From Hyphomonadaceae bacterium JAD_PAG50586_4 (lineage in GTDB: Bacteria; Pseudomonadota; Alphaproteobacteria; Caulobacterales; Aquidulcibacteraceae), in assembly GCA_023242925.1 (NCBI GenBank), contig CP096134.1, forward strand, positions 1,817,501 through 1,881,500: 64,000 bases of DNA, in the 5' to 3' direction. A model generated the notes under the pieces. That model was not told where the DNA came from and searched no databases. It worked only from the letters and a program-made list of their open reading frames with translations. This document shows, piece after piece, positions 56,109 through 64,000 of this stretch. Every line of letters begins with the position of its first letter. Position 1 is the stretch's first letter. The position numbers were made by a program, and so were the translations under genes.

Positions 56109-57481
56109 TGATAATATCCCGCCGTCGCCATTTGGCGCTCTGTGGTCGCCTGCGCTTGCGCCAAGGCTTCGGTTGGCGAGATTTGGCCGGCGACCGCGGC
56201 TGCGAAATATTGCCCGACCTCGGCGCCGATGCCTTGGTACTCAGGGATGGCCGCATATTGCACGCCGATATAGGGGACGGGCTCCACGGTGGGCGCGCGC
56301 ATCTGCACTGCATTGATGGTGTCGAGAGTCATTTGCGCGAAGGGCGCCACGCGGCGATAGTCTGGGTTCTCATAAAGCGAGCGACGCGTGCCGGGCGGCA
56401 CGGCGAGCCAGCCGATCTGATCGGCGACAAGGTTTGCGTATTGCGGGCCTGCGGCCCAGCGCACGAACGCTTTCGCAGCGTCGGTGCGCCGTGAGCTGGC
56501 TGGTATGGCGAACGCCCACGTCCAAAGCCAACCTGCGCTGCGCCCTAAGCCTTGGTCGGGCGGAGGTGCAAATCCCACTCGGTCGGAAACTGTCGAAGTG
56601 CTTGGATCGCTGACAAAGGGCGCCGCGGCTGTGGAATCGAACCAGATCGCGCATCGTCCTTGCGAGAAGAGCGCCAGGTTCTCGTTGAAGCCGTTGCCGA
56701 CAGCGCCCGGCGGTCCATAGGCGCGTAGCGCGTTGACATACGTTGTGATCGTTGTGCGCCATTGGGGGCTGTCGAATTGAGGTCGCCAATTCTCGTCGAA
56801 CAATCGCGCGCCATAAGAATTGGCCATGGCCATGATGAGACCCATGTTCTCGCCCCAGCCCGCTTTGCCGCGCAAGCACAAGCCGTAGGCGCCTTCGCTC
56901 GGATTGTGCAGCCTCGCCGCGGCTTCGAACAGGAACTCCCATGTCGGATGCTCTGGCATCGTGATGCCCGCACGCGCGAAGAGATCAGTGCGATACATGG
57001 TCATCGCGCTTTCGCCGTTGAACGGCGCGGCGTATTGCACATTGTCGTAGGTCACCGCCTCGCGGATCGGCGCGATGAGATCGTCGGCGTGATATTCGGA
57101 GCCAAGATCGTCCAGAGAAGTTAGCCAACCGCGCCCAGACCAGACCGGGACTTCGTAAGCGCCGATCATGATCACGTCATATTGGCCCGCGCCAATCGCG
57201 ACGTCGGTTGTCACCCGCTGACGGAGAATATTCTCCTCAAGGGTCACCCATTTCAGGCGGATCGAGGGTGATCCGCCTCAAACGCCGTGCTCAGCATCCC
57301 TGAGGCGGATCATGTCGCCATTGTTGACCGTGGCGATCGTCAAGATTGTGCGGTCATCGGGCGGACCGCAGGCGCACAGACACGCGACCGAAAGAGCGGC
57401 GCAAAAGGCACGCAATGGGCCGAGCACGTCACGCCATGGCGTGCGCACTCGTCGCCGGCGCTTTGGTTTGTCCGCGCGCAT
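56105..57481 (-). CDS. Sugar/polyol ABC substrate-binding lipoprotein, two compensating indels
   Basis: Extracytoplasmic solute-binding protein, family 1, with lipobox ACLCAC near residue 36. The N-terminal part runs to IATVNNGDMIRLRDAEHGV, then hits TGA (57278-57280). The body resumes in the same frame at WVTLEENILRQRVTTDVAIG. Between them another frame reads AFEADHP. One extra base near 57285 and one missing base in the G run 57266-57268 restore DAEHAFEADHPSIRLKWVTLEEN, a family-typical passage, and 458 residues. The body matches polyol-binding proteins (SmoE/MtlE) with Trp/Tyr-rich ligand site. Confidence 0.88.
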
Positions 57482-57515
57482 TCGCCCGCCAATCGTTTTC
57501 GTTTCCTCAATGTCC

Positions 57516-57557
57516 AAGGAGGGCTTGAAGTGCTGCGGCGTAAATCTGCGTTTTCGC
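57516..57557. promoter_or_regulatory. 42-bp repeated site, copy 1 (mannitol operon promoter)
   Basis: On the minus strand, a segment ending in CGAAAACGCAGATTTACG (57540-57557 on plus as its complement) is shared with 63 kb. Extended toward 57580 it also shares GTGCATT and GGTGAA at equal spacing, about 34 of 42 positions by my count; the extended match lies at 57540-57581. It is between the binding-protein and dehydrogenase genes, so it is a candidate operator or activator site. Confidence 0.5.
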
Positions 57558-57662
57558 TAGCCGGCTTCACCAAAATGCACGCGGCCAGACCATTGAGGTT
57601 CGTGGCGTGCTCGACAAAGGTCGAGGCAGGGCGCGGCGGCCCGTCCCATAGTGTGTTTGCGT

Positions 57663-59180
57663 ATGACAGCTGGCGATTTCGGCGGGAAACCTGTGCACTC
57701 GGTCCGGCTTTCCCGATCCGACTTTCCGACTTTGCCAGCAGGGTTTGAACCACCACGCTATGATGTGGGCGCTGTGTCGGCGGGCATTGTCCACCTGGGG
57801 CTTGGCGGTTTTCATCGCGCGCACATGGCGCGTTATACTCATGACCTCATGGGCGAGGACGAGGGCGCGCTCGCTTGGGGGATCAAAGGCGCTGGGCTTC
57901 GCGCGACCGATAAATCCCTGCTCGACGCGCTCGCTGAACAGGATGGGCTTTACGCTCTCGTCGAGCGCGAGGGCGCACGAGAGAACCGCGTGCTTATCGG
58001 CGCCATCGTGCAAACGATCGACGCCTCGCTGAGCGCCGAGGATTTATTGACGGCGATTGATGCGCCGCAAATTCGCATTGTCAGCACCAGTGTTACGGAG
58101 AACGGCTATTGCCTCGACCGCGCGACCAAGACACTCAATTTCGAAAGTCCTGACATCATCGCCGACCTAGGCGCGCCGCGTACGCCGCGTACCGCGCCTG
58201 GAATCCTGTTGGAAGCCTATCGTCGCCGCTATGTCGCCGGCGCGGGCGCCTTTACGTCGCTGTGTTGCGACAACATCCAGCACAATGGCGATGTGCTGAA
58301 GGCGGCGATACTTGCGCTGGCTGGGCGACAAGACCGAGGACTGGCGCGGTGGATCGACCACTATGCGTGTTTTCCAAACTCCATGGTCGATCGCATCACA
58401 CCTGTTCCGACCAAGGACGAGATCGACGCTTTGAGAGTCGAGACAGGACTGGACGACCGCGCATCGCTTCATTCTGAGATTTTCCGACAATGGGTGATTG
58501 AGGACAAGTTCAGCGCCGGACGTCCCGATTGGGACAAGGTCGGCGCGCAATTTGTAGATAACGTTGCGCCTTACGAATTCATGAAGCTCAGGCTTTTGAA
58601 CGGGAGCCACCTCGCCATCGCCGGGCTTGGGCAATTGTGTGGCTACGCGCTGATTAGCGAGACGATCGAAGATCCGTTCATACGTCTCTACATGGCCGCA
58701 CTCATGGACAAGGAGACGGGGCCGACGCTTGCGCCTGTGCCGGGCGTCGATCTCGCTCATTATAAGCGTTCGCTGATTGATCGTTTTGCCAATAGGGCGA
58801 TCAAGGACACGACGCAGCGCGTCAATAGCGACGCGCCGATCAATGTTTTGATCGACCCGATGCGCGATCGTCTTCTGCGCGGCCATTCGATCGATTTGTT
58901 GGCTTTAGGTCTCGCGGCCTGGTGCCGGCGTGTCAGCGGTCGCGCAGATGATGGAAAGCCCATTGCTGTGGCGCATCCGATGTCGGACTTGCTCGCCCGC
59001 AGAGCGCGCGAGGGCGGCGCTGATCCCGCGGCTGTGTTGTCTATCACTGAATTGTTCGGCGCGCTCGGTCGCGATGACCGGGTCTTGGCCGCCACGCGTC
59101 GCTGGCTGACTTTGATCTATCAACAGGGCATGCGCGCGACATTAATCGCGGGCGCGGCCGAGGGCGCGTTTGCACGATGA
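57663..59180 (+). CDS. Mannitol/polyol 2-dehydrogenase (mannitol dehydrogenase family)
   Basis: 505 residues of the polyol-specific long-chain dehydrogenase family. N-terminal IVHLGLGGFHRAHMARYTHDL dinucleotide-binding region; catalytic Lys/Asn/His region in FMKLRLLNGSHLAIAGLGQLCGY; core VDRITPVPTKDEI and FSAGRPDWDKVGAQFVD. It oxidises mannitol (or sorbitol/arabinitol) to the ketose, here fructose, which the PfkB kinase would phosphorylate. ATG 57663 is preferred to GTG 57651. Divergent from the ABC operon. Confidence 0.92.
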   Translation: MTAGDFGGKPVHSVRLSRSDFPTLPAGFEPPRYDVGAVSAGIVHLGLGGFHRAHMARYTHDLMGEDEGALAWGIKGAGLRATDKSLLDALAEQDGLYALVEREGARENRVLIGAIVQTIDASLSAEDLLTAIDAPQIRIVSTSVTENGYCLDRATKTLNFESPDIIADLGAPRTPRTAPGILLEAYRRRYVAGAGAFTSLCCDNIQHNGDVLKAAILALAGRQDRGLARWIDHYACFPNSMVDRITPVPTKDEIDALRVETGLDDRASLHSEIFRQWVIEDKFSAGRPDWDKVGAQFVDNVAPYEFMKLRLLNGSHLAIAGLGQLCGYALISETIEDPFIRLYMAALMDKETGPTLAPVPGVDLAHYKRSLIDRFANRAIKDTTQRVNSDAPINVLIDPMRDRLLRGHSIDLLALGLAAWCRRVSGRADDGKPIAVAHPMSDLLARRAREGGADPAAVLSITELFGALGRDDRVLAATRRWLTLIYQQGMRATLIAGAAEGAFAR

Positions 59181-59200
59181 GCGCATAGGTCATCGCCCGC

Positions 59201-59232
59201 GTCCTGAAACGAGGGATCATCGTCATTTAGTC
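59201..59232. promoter_or_regulatory. 32-bp repeated site, copy 1 (tannase promoter)
   Basis: 27 of 32 bases match 62926-62957. The shared blocks are GTCC, GAGGGATCA and CGTCATTT. It lies 56 bp before the tannase-family gene, in the right place for an activator or repressor site. Confidence 0.6.
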
Positions 59233-59287
59233 TCCTTGGCGCGTGGGGCAATGAGAGGCGCCGGCTTGAACTATAGGGGTAGGTTGC

Positions 59288-60880
59288 ATGAGGAGAATTG
59301 TGTCGCGGGTATCGCGTGCGACAGCGATCATTGCGTTGCTTCTCGTGTCCGTTATCACCCAACCCACGAGGGCCGAGGCGCAAAGGCCTTCGCCGATAGG
59401 TCCGCAATCCTTGGCGTCACGTTGCGAGGCGCTGAGGGCGCAAGATTTTACCCAGACGCCGGATGCGCCGACGCGCATTCACAGCGCCAGATTGGTGGAG
59501 GCGGCCGGGGCCGCGCCCGCATATTGCGAACTCACCGGAAACATCGCGCCTCAAGTTGGCATCCTCGCACGGTTGCCCGCCGAGACTTGGAACGGCCGAT
59601 TTCTGCAAGTGGGCTGCGGCGGCTTTTGCGGTATCACCACGTTCATCGCGATGTGCGATCAGCCGCTGCAGCGTGGCTACGCCTGCATAACGACGGACAT
59701 GGGCCATAGAGGGCTTGAAGTTGAAGGCGTCGAATGGGCCTACAACAACCCGGCGGCCGTCACAGATTTCGCTTATCGCGCCACCCACGTCACCGCGCTT
59801 GCAGGTAAAGCGATCATTGAGCGCTATTACGGGCGCCAACCCGAACGCTCCTATTTTCATGGATGTTCGTGTGGCGGACGTCAGGCGCTGATCGAGGCGG
59901 AGCGTTATCCTGAGGATTTTGATGGGATCATCGTTGGCGCGCCTGCGATCAGCTATACGGATGTTTCGCTGACGAGCGCGCGAAAAGTTGATCTTCTGCT
60001 TGATCGCAACGGCGCGCCCTTGTTCGACGCCGCATCGATCGCAACCATCTCGGCGGCAATCATCGCCGAATGCGATATGAATGACGGGGTGAGAGATGGC
60101 CAGATCGGCGATCCACGTATCTGCCGCTTCGATCCGCGTCGCCTTATCTGCCGGGGGCGCGCGCGGTCCAATTGTTTGACGCGCGCCCAGGGGCAAGCCG
60201 CATGGGCATTCTACCATGAAGAGCGCACGCCCTCCGGCGAACGTGTGGGCGAACGCGCATTCTCTCCAGGTTGGGAATCTGGCTTCTTCGGTTTGGCAAT
60301 GGCGGCGCCTTTGACCCAAAGAGCGTTCTACGAAGATTACTTCAAATATCTGGCGCTGACGCCTGCGCCGGGGCCTACATGGAGATTTGAGGATTTCGAT
60401 CTGACGAGAGACAGGCCGCGCCTTGAAGCCATGAACGCGCTCATGGAACCCCAGGCGGATTTAAGCGCCTTCAGCGCTGCTGGCGGGCGCATGATCATGT
60501 ATCATGGCTGGAATGACGGCGGCATCTCTCCCCAAACATCCGTGGCGTATTACGAAGGCGTTGAACGGAGCATGGGCGGACGCGCGGCGACGCAAAGTTT
60601 TATGCGTCTCTTCATGGTGCCGGATATGGACCATTGCATGGGCGGGCGCGGTCCTTGGGCGATCGATTATCTTACCTATCTGGAGCGATGGGTGGAGCAT
60701 GGCGAAGCGCCAGACGCGCTGATCGGCGCGCATTTCACCGACAACCCGATGTCTACCGAGCCCGTCGATTATTCGACGCCGCGTTTCACGCGGCCGATTT
60801 ATCCCTATCCGCTCCGCGCCGAATATAGCGGCGCCGGCGATCCTACGAGCGCCGCCAGTTTCCAAGCGGTGAACCCCTAA
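59288..60880 (+). CDS. Tannase/feruloyl esterase family protein, secreted
   Basis: 530 residues. Signal peptide (TAIIALLLVSVITQ, cleavage after AEA). The family's linked Cys-Ser nucleophile is FHGCSCGGRQALIEAERYP. Asp lies in MYHGWNDGGISP and the His-Cys pair in VPDMDHCMGG, completing the CS-D-HC motif. Calcium-lid Cys residues lie between. It hydrolyses aromatic (gallate, ferulate) or related esters in periplasm or outside the cell. Probably co-transcribed with the exported DJ-1 gene 51 bp later. Confidence 0.92.
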   Translation: MRRIVSRVSRATAIIALLLVSVITQPTRAEAQRPSPIGPQSLASRCEALRAQDFTQTPDAPTRIHSARLVEAAGAAPAYCELTGNIAPQVGILARLPAETWNGRFLQVGCGGFCGITTFIAMCDQPLQRGYACITTDMGHRGLEVEGVEWAYNNPAAVTDFAYRATHVTALAGKAIIERYYGRQPERSYFHGCSCGGRQALIEAERYPEDFDGIIVGAPAISYTDVSLTSARKVDLLLDRNGAPLFDAASIATISAAIIAECDMNDGVRDGQIGDPRICRFDPRRLICRGRARSNCLTRAQGQAAWAFYHEERTPSGERVGERAFSPGWESGFFGLAMAAPLTQRAFYEDYFKYLALTPAPGPTWRFEDFDLTRDRPRLEAMNALMEPQADLSAFSAAGGRMIMYHGWNDGGISPQTSVAYYEGVERSMGGRAATQSFMRLFMVPDMDHCMGGRGPWAIDYLTYLERWVEHGEAPDALIGAHFTDNPMSTEPVDYSTPRFTRPIYPYPLRAEYSGAGDPTSAASFQAVNP

Positions 60881-60931
60881 GGCACAGAGCCGCGCACGCG
60901 TCACGTGGTTCGAAACGACGGAAATCAAATC

Positions 60932-61759
60932 ATGACAGATATCAATCGTCGCAATGTAGCGCTGATGGCGGTGCTCGCGCAGATTTTTGCGACCAGCACA
61001 TCGAGCGCGGAGCAATCACCGCCGAGCAATGCTCAGACAGGCACGTATCTTGACCGCATGCCACGCGCCTGGCGCGGCAATGAGAAGATTGCGATCGTGA
61101 TTTACGATCACATGACGCCCTTGGACGTGGTGGGGCCGCATTATTATTTCGGTCGCGTACCTGGCGCGGAAGTGCAATTCGTCGCCAATAGCTTGCGGCC
61201 AATTCCTTGCGAGAACGGGCTTTTCATCATGCCCACGGCGACGTTCGAGACCTGTCCGGCTGACCTTGATGTGCTTTTGGTCGGCGGTGGCACAAACGGC
61301 ACCTTAGCGGCGATGCGTGATCCTGCGACGCTGGAATTTATCGCCGATCGTGGCGCCCGTGCGCACTGGGTAGCGAGCGTGTGCACGGGTTCACTCCTCT
61401 TAGGCGAAGCAGGCCTGCTGCGGGGCTATCGCGCGACATCGCATTGGATTGGGCGGCCCTTGTTGGCGGATTACGGCGCCATCGAAGTCGATGAGCGTGT
61501 TGTGTTCGACCGCAATCGCGCCACAGGCGCGGGTGTGTCGGCTGGGCTCGATCTAGCGCTCGCCTTGGTGCAGCGGCTCCGTCCGCTTGAATTCGCACAA
61601 GCCGTGCAATTGCTCTCGGAATATGCGCCTGAGCCGCCGCTTCACGGCGGCACGCCGCAGACCGCGCCGCCGGCCGTGCTTCAACAGGTGCAACAGCTCA
61701 CCGCCGATTTCGTCAACAGTGCGCGACAAATGTCGGTTGCCTATAGGGACCGGCACTGA
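60932..61759 (+). CDS. Exported DJ-1/PfpI protein, isonitrile-hydratase-like
   Basis: 275 residues. INRRNVALMAVLAQIFATS has a twin-arginine-like start and a hydrophobic stretch. Domain motifs: Asp in TPLDVVGPHYYF, LLVGGGTNGTLAAM, Cys-Thr in SVCTGSLLLGEAGLL, ATSHWIGRP, TGAGVSAGLDLAL. It closely parallels 48200-49033, including the AEYAPxPPxxGG C-terminal motif (SEYAPEPPLHGG against AEYAPQPPFVGG). ATG 60932 is used. Linked to tannase upstream and convergent to the GlxA-type regulator. Confidence 0.85.
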   Translation: MTDINRRNVALMAVLAQIFATSTSSAEQSPPSNAQTGTYLDRMPRAWRGNEKIAIVIYDHMTPLDVVGPHYYFGRVPGAEVQFVANSLRPIPCENGLFIMPTATFETCPADLDVLLVGGGTNGTLAAMRDPATLEFIADRGARAHWVASVCTGSLLLGEAGLLRGYRATSHWIGRPLLADYGAIEVDERVVFDRNRATGAGVSAGLDLALALVQRLRPLEFAQAVQLLSEYAPEPPLHGGTPQTAPPAVLQQVQQLTADFVNSARQMSVAYRDRH

Positions 61760-61979
61760 GGGTCGATCATTTGGGATTATGGATGAAGGGGCTGACACAC
61801 GCGCAATTGTCGACCCTGACGTCGACTAGACTACCGAGATGATGCTCAATTGGGCGCCCGACCGCTGCTTTTTCCCACGGAGCCGGATACGGACCCGCTT
61901 GCATCCGACAGATTGAGTTTGGCGCGAAGGGGGGACGCTCTTGCGCGGTGCGATTAAGTGCGCATGCAGCGAGGCGGCG

Positions 61980-62924
61980 TTAGATCCCGGTGCGTGCGCG
62001 TCGCAAGCCCTGGGGCGGCTGCCCGAACGCGCGAATGAAGGCGCGGCGCATGCGCTCTGGATCGCGAAAGCCTGTTGAGGCGGCGATTAGTTCGATGGGT
62101 TCGCGTGAATCTTCCACGCGCTCGCGCGCCGCTTCCAATCGTAAGCGCTCCACCACTTTGGCCGGGCTCACGCCGAAGCTACGCGCGAAAGCGCGCGAGA
62201 AATTGCGCGGGCTCATCGCCATGCGTTCGGCCAATTGCTCCACGCTCAGTCGTTCAGCGAGGTGGCCTCGCATCCAATCGAGCAGGGATGAAAACGCCGT
62301 CTCTCCACCGAGATCGGCGAGCGCCGAAAATTGCGACTGTCCGCCCGGTCTTCGATAATAGACCACCATCTCTTGAGCGACACGGCGTGCGATGTGTTCG
62401 CCCAAATCGTCGGCGATCAAGGCGAGCGAGAGGTCAATCCCTGCGCTCACGCCGCCCGATGTCCAAATAGCGCCGTCGCGGACATGGATGCGGTCCGGCT
62501 CAACGACGATGTTCGGATAGAGTTTTTGAAACATCTCGGCCAAGCGCCAGTGCGTGGTGACGCGCCGCCCGTCGAGCAAGCCCGCGGCCGCGAGAAGGGC
62601 CGCCCCCGAGCAGACGCTGCATAAACGCCGGCCTTCGCCTTCGAAGGCGCGAAGATAGGCAAGGGTGTCGGCGCATTCGACGGCCTCTGGTCCGCCTGGG
62701 CCGCCAACGACCATGAGCGTGTCCGGCCGGGGCGCTTTGAAAATGGAGACGGTCTCCATGAGGGCGCCAGCCGAGGTGCGTACGCCACGACCTTTGACCG
62801 AGAGAATTTGGAGCTTGTAGGCGCCCGGCGACATCTCTTGCGCGAATTCGAACGCGGTCATCGGCCCGGCGGCGTCGAGCAGCTGAAAGCGATCATAGAC
62901 GAAGATGCCGACCGTCTTGGTCAT
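61980..62924 (-). CDS. GlxA family transcriptional regulator (DJ-1/PfpI plus AraC domain)
   Basis: 314 residues. N-terminal DJ-1/PfpI domain (TVGIFVYDRFQLLDAAGPMTAFEF, Cys in CSVCSGAALLAAAGLL, WTSGGVSAGIDLSL), then a C-terminal AraC DNA-binding domain with two helix-turn-helix units (LSVEQLAERMAMSPRNFSRAFARSF and EPIELIAASTGFRDPERMRRAF). The Cys is followed by Ser rather than Thr, so the domain is likely a sensor. ATG 62924 is favoured; ATG 62951 would encode the repeat site as protein. Probable regulator of the tannase unit. Confidence 0.88.
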   Translation of the reverse strand: MTKTVGIFVYDRFQLLDAAGPMTAFEFAQEMSPGAYKLQILSVKGRGVRTSAGALMETVSIFKAPRPDTLMVVGGPGGPEAVECADTLAYLRAFEGEGRRLCSVCSGAALLAAAGLLDGRRVTTHWRLAEMFQKLYPNIVVEPDRIHVRDGAIWTSGGVSAGIDLSLALIADDLGEHIARRVAQEMVVYYRRPGGQSQFSALADLGGETAFSSLLDWMRGHLAERLSVEQLAERMAMSPRNFSRAFARSFGVSPAKVVERLRLEAARERVEDSREPIELIAASTGFRDPERMRRAFIRAFGQPPQGLRRARTGI

Positions 62925-62925
62925 T

Positions 62926-62957
62926 GTCCGAAAATGAGGGATCACCGTCATTTCGTC
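62926..62957. promoter_or_regulatory. 32-bp repeated site, copy 2 (GlxA-type regulator promoter)
   Basis: Matches 59201-59232 at 27 of 32 positions. It abuts the preferred start codon of the regulator, which would suit autoregulation. If translation starts at 62951 instead, most of the site is coding. Confidence 0.55.
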
Positions 62958-62992
62958 AATGCGGGCGAGGAGCCATCTTCAGGCCTCAACGT

Positions 62993-63034
62993 GTGCATTC
63001 CGGTGAACCCAAATGACGAAAACGCAGATTTACG
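62993..63034. promoter_or_regulatory. 42-bp repeated site, copy 2 (TonB receptor promoter)
   Basis: Plus-strand copy of the segment near 57540-57581: GTGCATT, GGTGAA and an exact CGAAAACGCAGATTTACG (63017-63034 region). It lies ~80 bp before the TonB-receptor start, on the same strand. It implies common control with the mannitol transporter operon. Confidence 0.55.
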
Positions 63035-63115
63035 GCTCGGTCTTTTGGGGTCCCCCTAGCGAGGTGAGGAAGTAAGGCCGATCGGCAAAGCCGGCGACAC
63101 TCAACGGGGGCATCA

Positions 63116-64000
63116 ATGACCAAATCGTCCAAGACTGATCGTAGAAGCGTTTGTTCTAGCCGCGCTGCACGCTTGCTTTCGGCAGCGTCCGTGTCGCTGA
63201 TGGCGTCGCTGGCGGCGCCTAATGCGCTGGCGCAGCAAGCCGAAGCCTCCGCTGGCGCCGACGAGGAGATCGTGGTCACCGCGCAGAAACGCGAAGAGCG
63301 TCTTCAGGACGTGCCGATCTCGATCGCCGTGCTTGGAGGAGAACAACTCGATCAGCAGAGCACGGGTGGTGCGCTTGAGGCGCTGACTTCGGTGCCCTCG
63401 ATCTCTCAAGCTACCAGCGATGCTGGCGGGATGACGCAGGTCTCCATTCGTGGCGTGGCGCCCACGGTGCCGTTTGGCGGCGGCTCGTCGACTGTTGGAT
63501 ATTATCTGGACTCCATCCCGTTTGGATTGGTGAATTCCGCGGCGGTACCCAACGCCAACGCCTACGATATGTCGCGGATGGAAGTGTTGCGTGGACCGCA
63601 AGGCACGCTCTATGGCGCAAGTGCGCTGAACGGCGTCGTGCGTATCATCACGAATGATGCTGATCCGACGCAGTTTGAAGTGAAAGCGCGTGCAGGCCTG
63701 TCGAGCACCGATGGGGGCGAGTCAAGTTACCGCGCCGACGTTGCTTTGAACATGCCGATCATCGAAGACCGCCTGGCGCTTCGCGTTGTCGCTGGCCGTG
63801 AAAGCCTCGGTGGCTGGATTGATCAACCCGCGCGCGGCGTGGACGACGCCAATAATTCGACGAGTGACAATCTACGCCTCAAGCTCGCCTTCCTACCGAC
63901 CGACGATCTTCGGATCGATCTGGGCGTCTGGTATTCGCGCGAAGAATATGACGCCGCGCCCTATGCCGACGATGACGGCAATCAGTCGACGCCATTGGCG
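63116..64000 (+). CDS. TonB-dependent receptor, N-terminal part, runs off the window
   Basis: 295 codons to the window end, no stop. Signal peptide (ARLLSAASVSLMASLAAPNA, cleavage after ALA), TonB box EEIVVTAQKREERLQDVP, plug domain with the RMEVLRGPQGTLYGASALNG and VVRIITNDADPTQF motifs, and the start of the barrel. Same subfamily (iron-complex/oligosaccharide-like OMR) as the 44351 receptor but only moderately similar. ATG 63116. The shared promoter site suggests a sugar alcohol or glycoside as ligand. Confidence 0.9.
   Translation, partial: MTKSSKTDRRSVCSSRAARLLSAASVSLMASLAAPNALAQQAEASAGADEEIVVTAQKREERLQDVPISIAVLGGEQLDQQSTGGALEALTSVPSISQATSDAGGMTQVSIRGVAPTVPFGGGSSTVGYYLDSIPFGLVNSAAVPNANAYDMSRMEVLRGPQGTLYGASALNGVVRIITNDADPTQFEVKARAGLSSTDGGESSYRADVALNMPIIEDRLALRVVAGRESLGGWIDQPARGVDDANNSTSDNLRLKLAFLPTDDLRIDLGVWYSREEYDAAPYADDDGNQSTPLA

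Noticed and set aside
1..64000. tRNA, rRNA, CRISPR arrays and complete insertion sequences
   Set aside because: Looked for on both strands by eye; none seen.

Overview
The window is GC-rich DNA from an alphaproteobacterium, most likely of the Caulobacterales/Hyphomonadaceae type. Evidence: hemA (C4-type 5-aminolevulinate synthase) next to hemB, a MucR regulator, the order nrdR-rib-nusB-thiL-hppA and plsX-fabH-ihfA, a RibBX variant enzyme, an RNA leader resembling the alphaproteobacterial ybhL leader, and large TonB-dependent receptors. I see no tRNA, rRNA, CRISPR array or intact mobile element. One truncated integrase is present.

Layout. 1-20 kb is mostly housekeeping: CoA transferase, YaiI, hemB/hemA, mucR, glyA, nrdR, riboflavin genes (ribD reductase, ribE, ribBX, ribH), nusB, thiL, proton pyrophosphatase, bamE, cytochrome bc1 chaperone, plsX, fabH, ihfA. 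19-29 kb is membrane and stress biology: an SbtA/SbtB bicarbonate-transport pair, TerC, a YbhL/Bax-inhibitor protein, a LysR regulator, an M48 peptidase, SDR, DUF2256, SOUL and MipA proteins. 30-33 kb is a MacAB-like efflux set followed by an integrase remnant. 33.9-49.9 kb is an accessory catabolic locus: MaoC hydratase, RidA, TetR, PvdQ-like acylase, peptidase-like hydrolase, three-domain-type exported DJ-1/PfpI proteins, phosphotriesterase-like lactonase, arginine succinyltransferase-like protein, MFS exporter, TonB receptor, acyl-CoA ligase and alpha/beta hydrolase. 50-52 kb is an attenuator-controlled ilvM-like/ilvA operon. 52-59 kb is a mannitol/polyol cluster (fructokinase, ABC transporter, polyol dehydrogenase). 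59-64 kb holds a tannase-family esterase, another exported DJ-1 protein, a GlxA-type regulator and the start of a second TonB receptor.

How the parts connect. Three sets of repeated non-coding sites seem to wire the accessory genes together. (a) A CTAG-N28-CTAG element lies before maoC, between tetR and the acylase, and between the MFS and TonB genes, which suggests one TetR regulon. (b) A ~32-bp repeat lies before the tannase gene and the GlxA-type regulator. (c) A ~42-bp repeat lies before the mannitol ABC operon and the second TonB receptor. A further RNA motif with compensatory pairing precedes three minus-strand genes between 21.6 and 25 kb.

Quality warning. At least a dozen genes, including normally essential glyA and fabH, are broken by single-base insertions or deletions, mostly in G/C runs. 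In every case one base restores a full-length family-typical protein. I read this as sequencing or assembly error, not gene decay, and annotate these genes as single coding regions spanning the shift.
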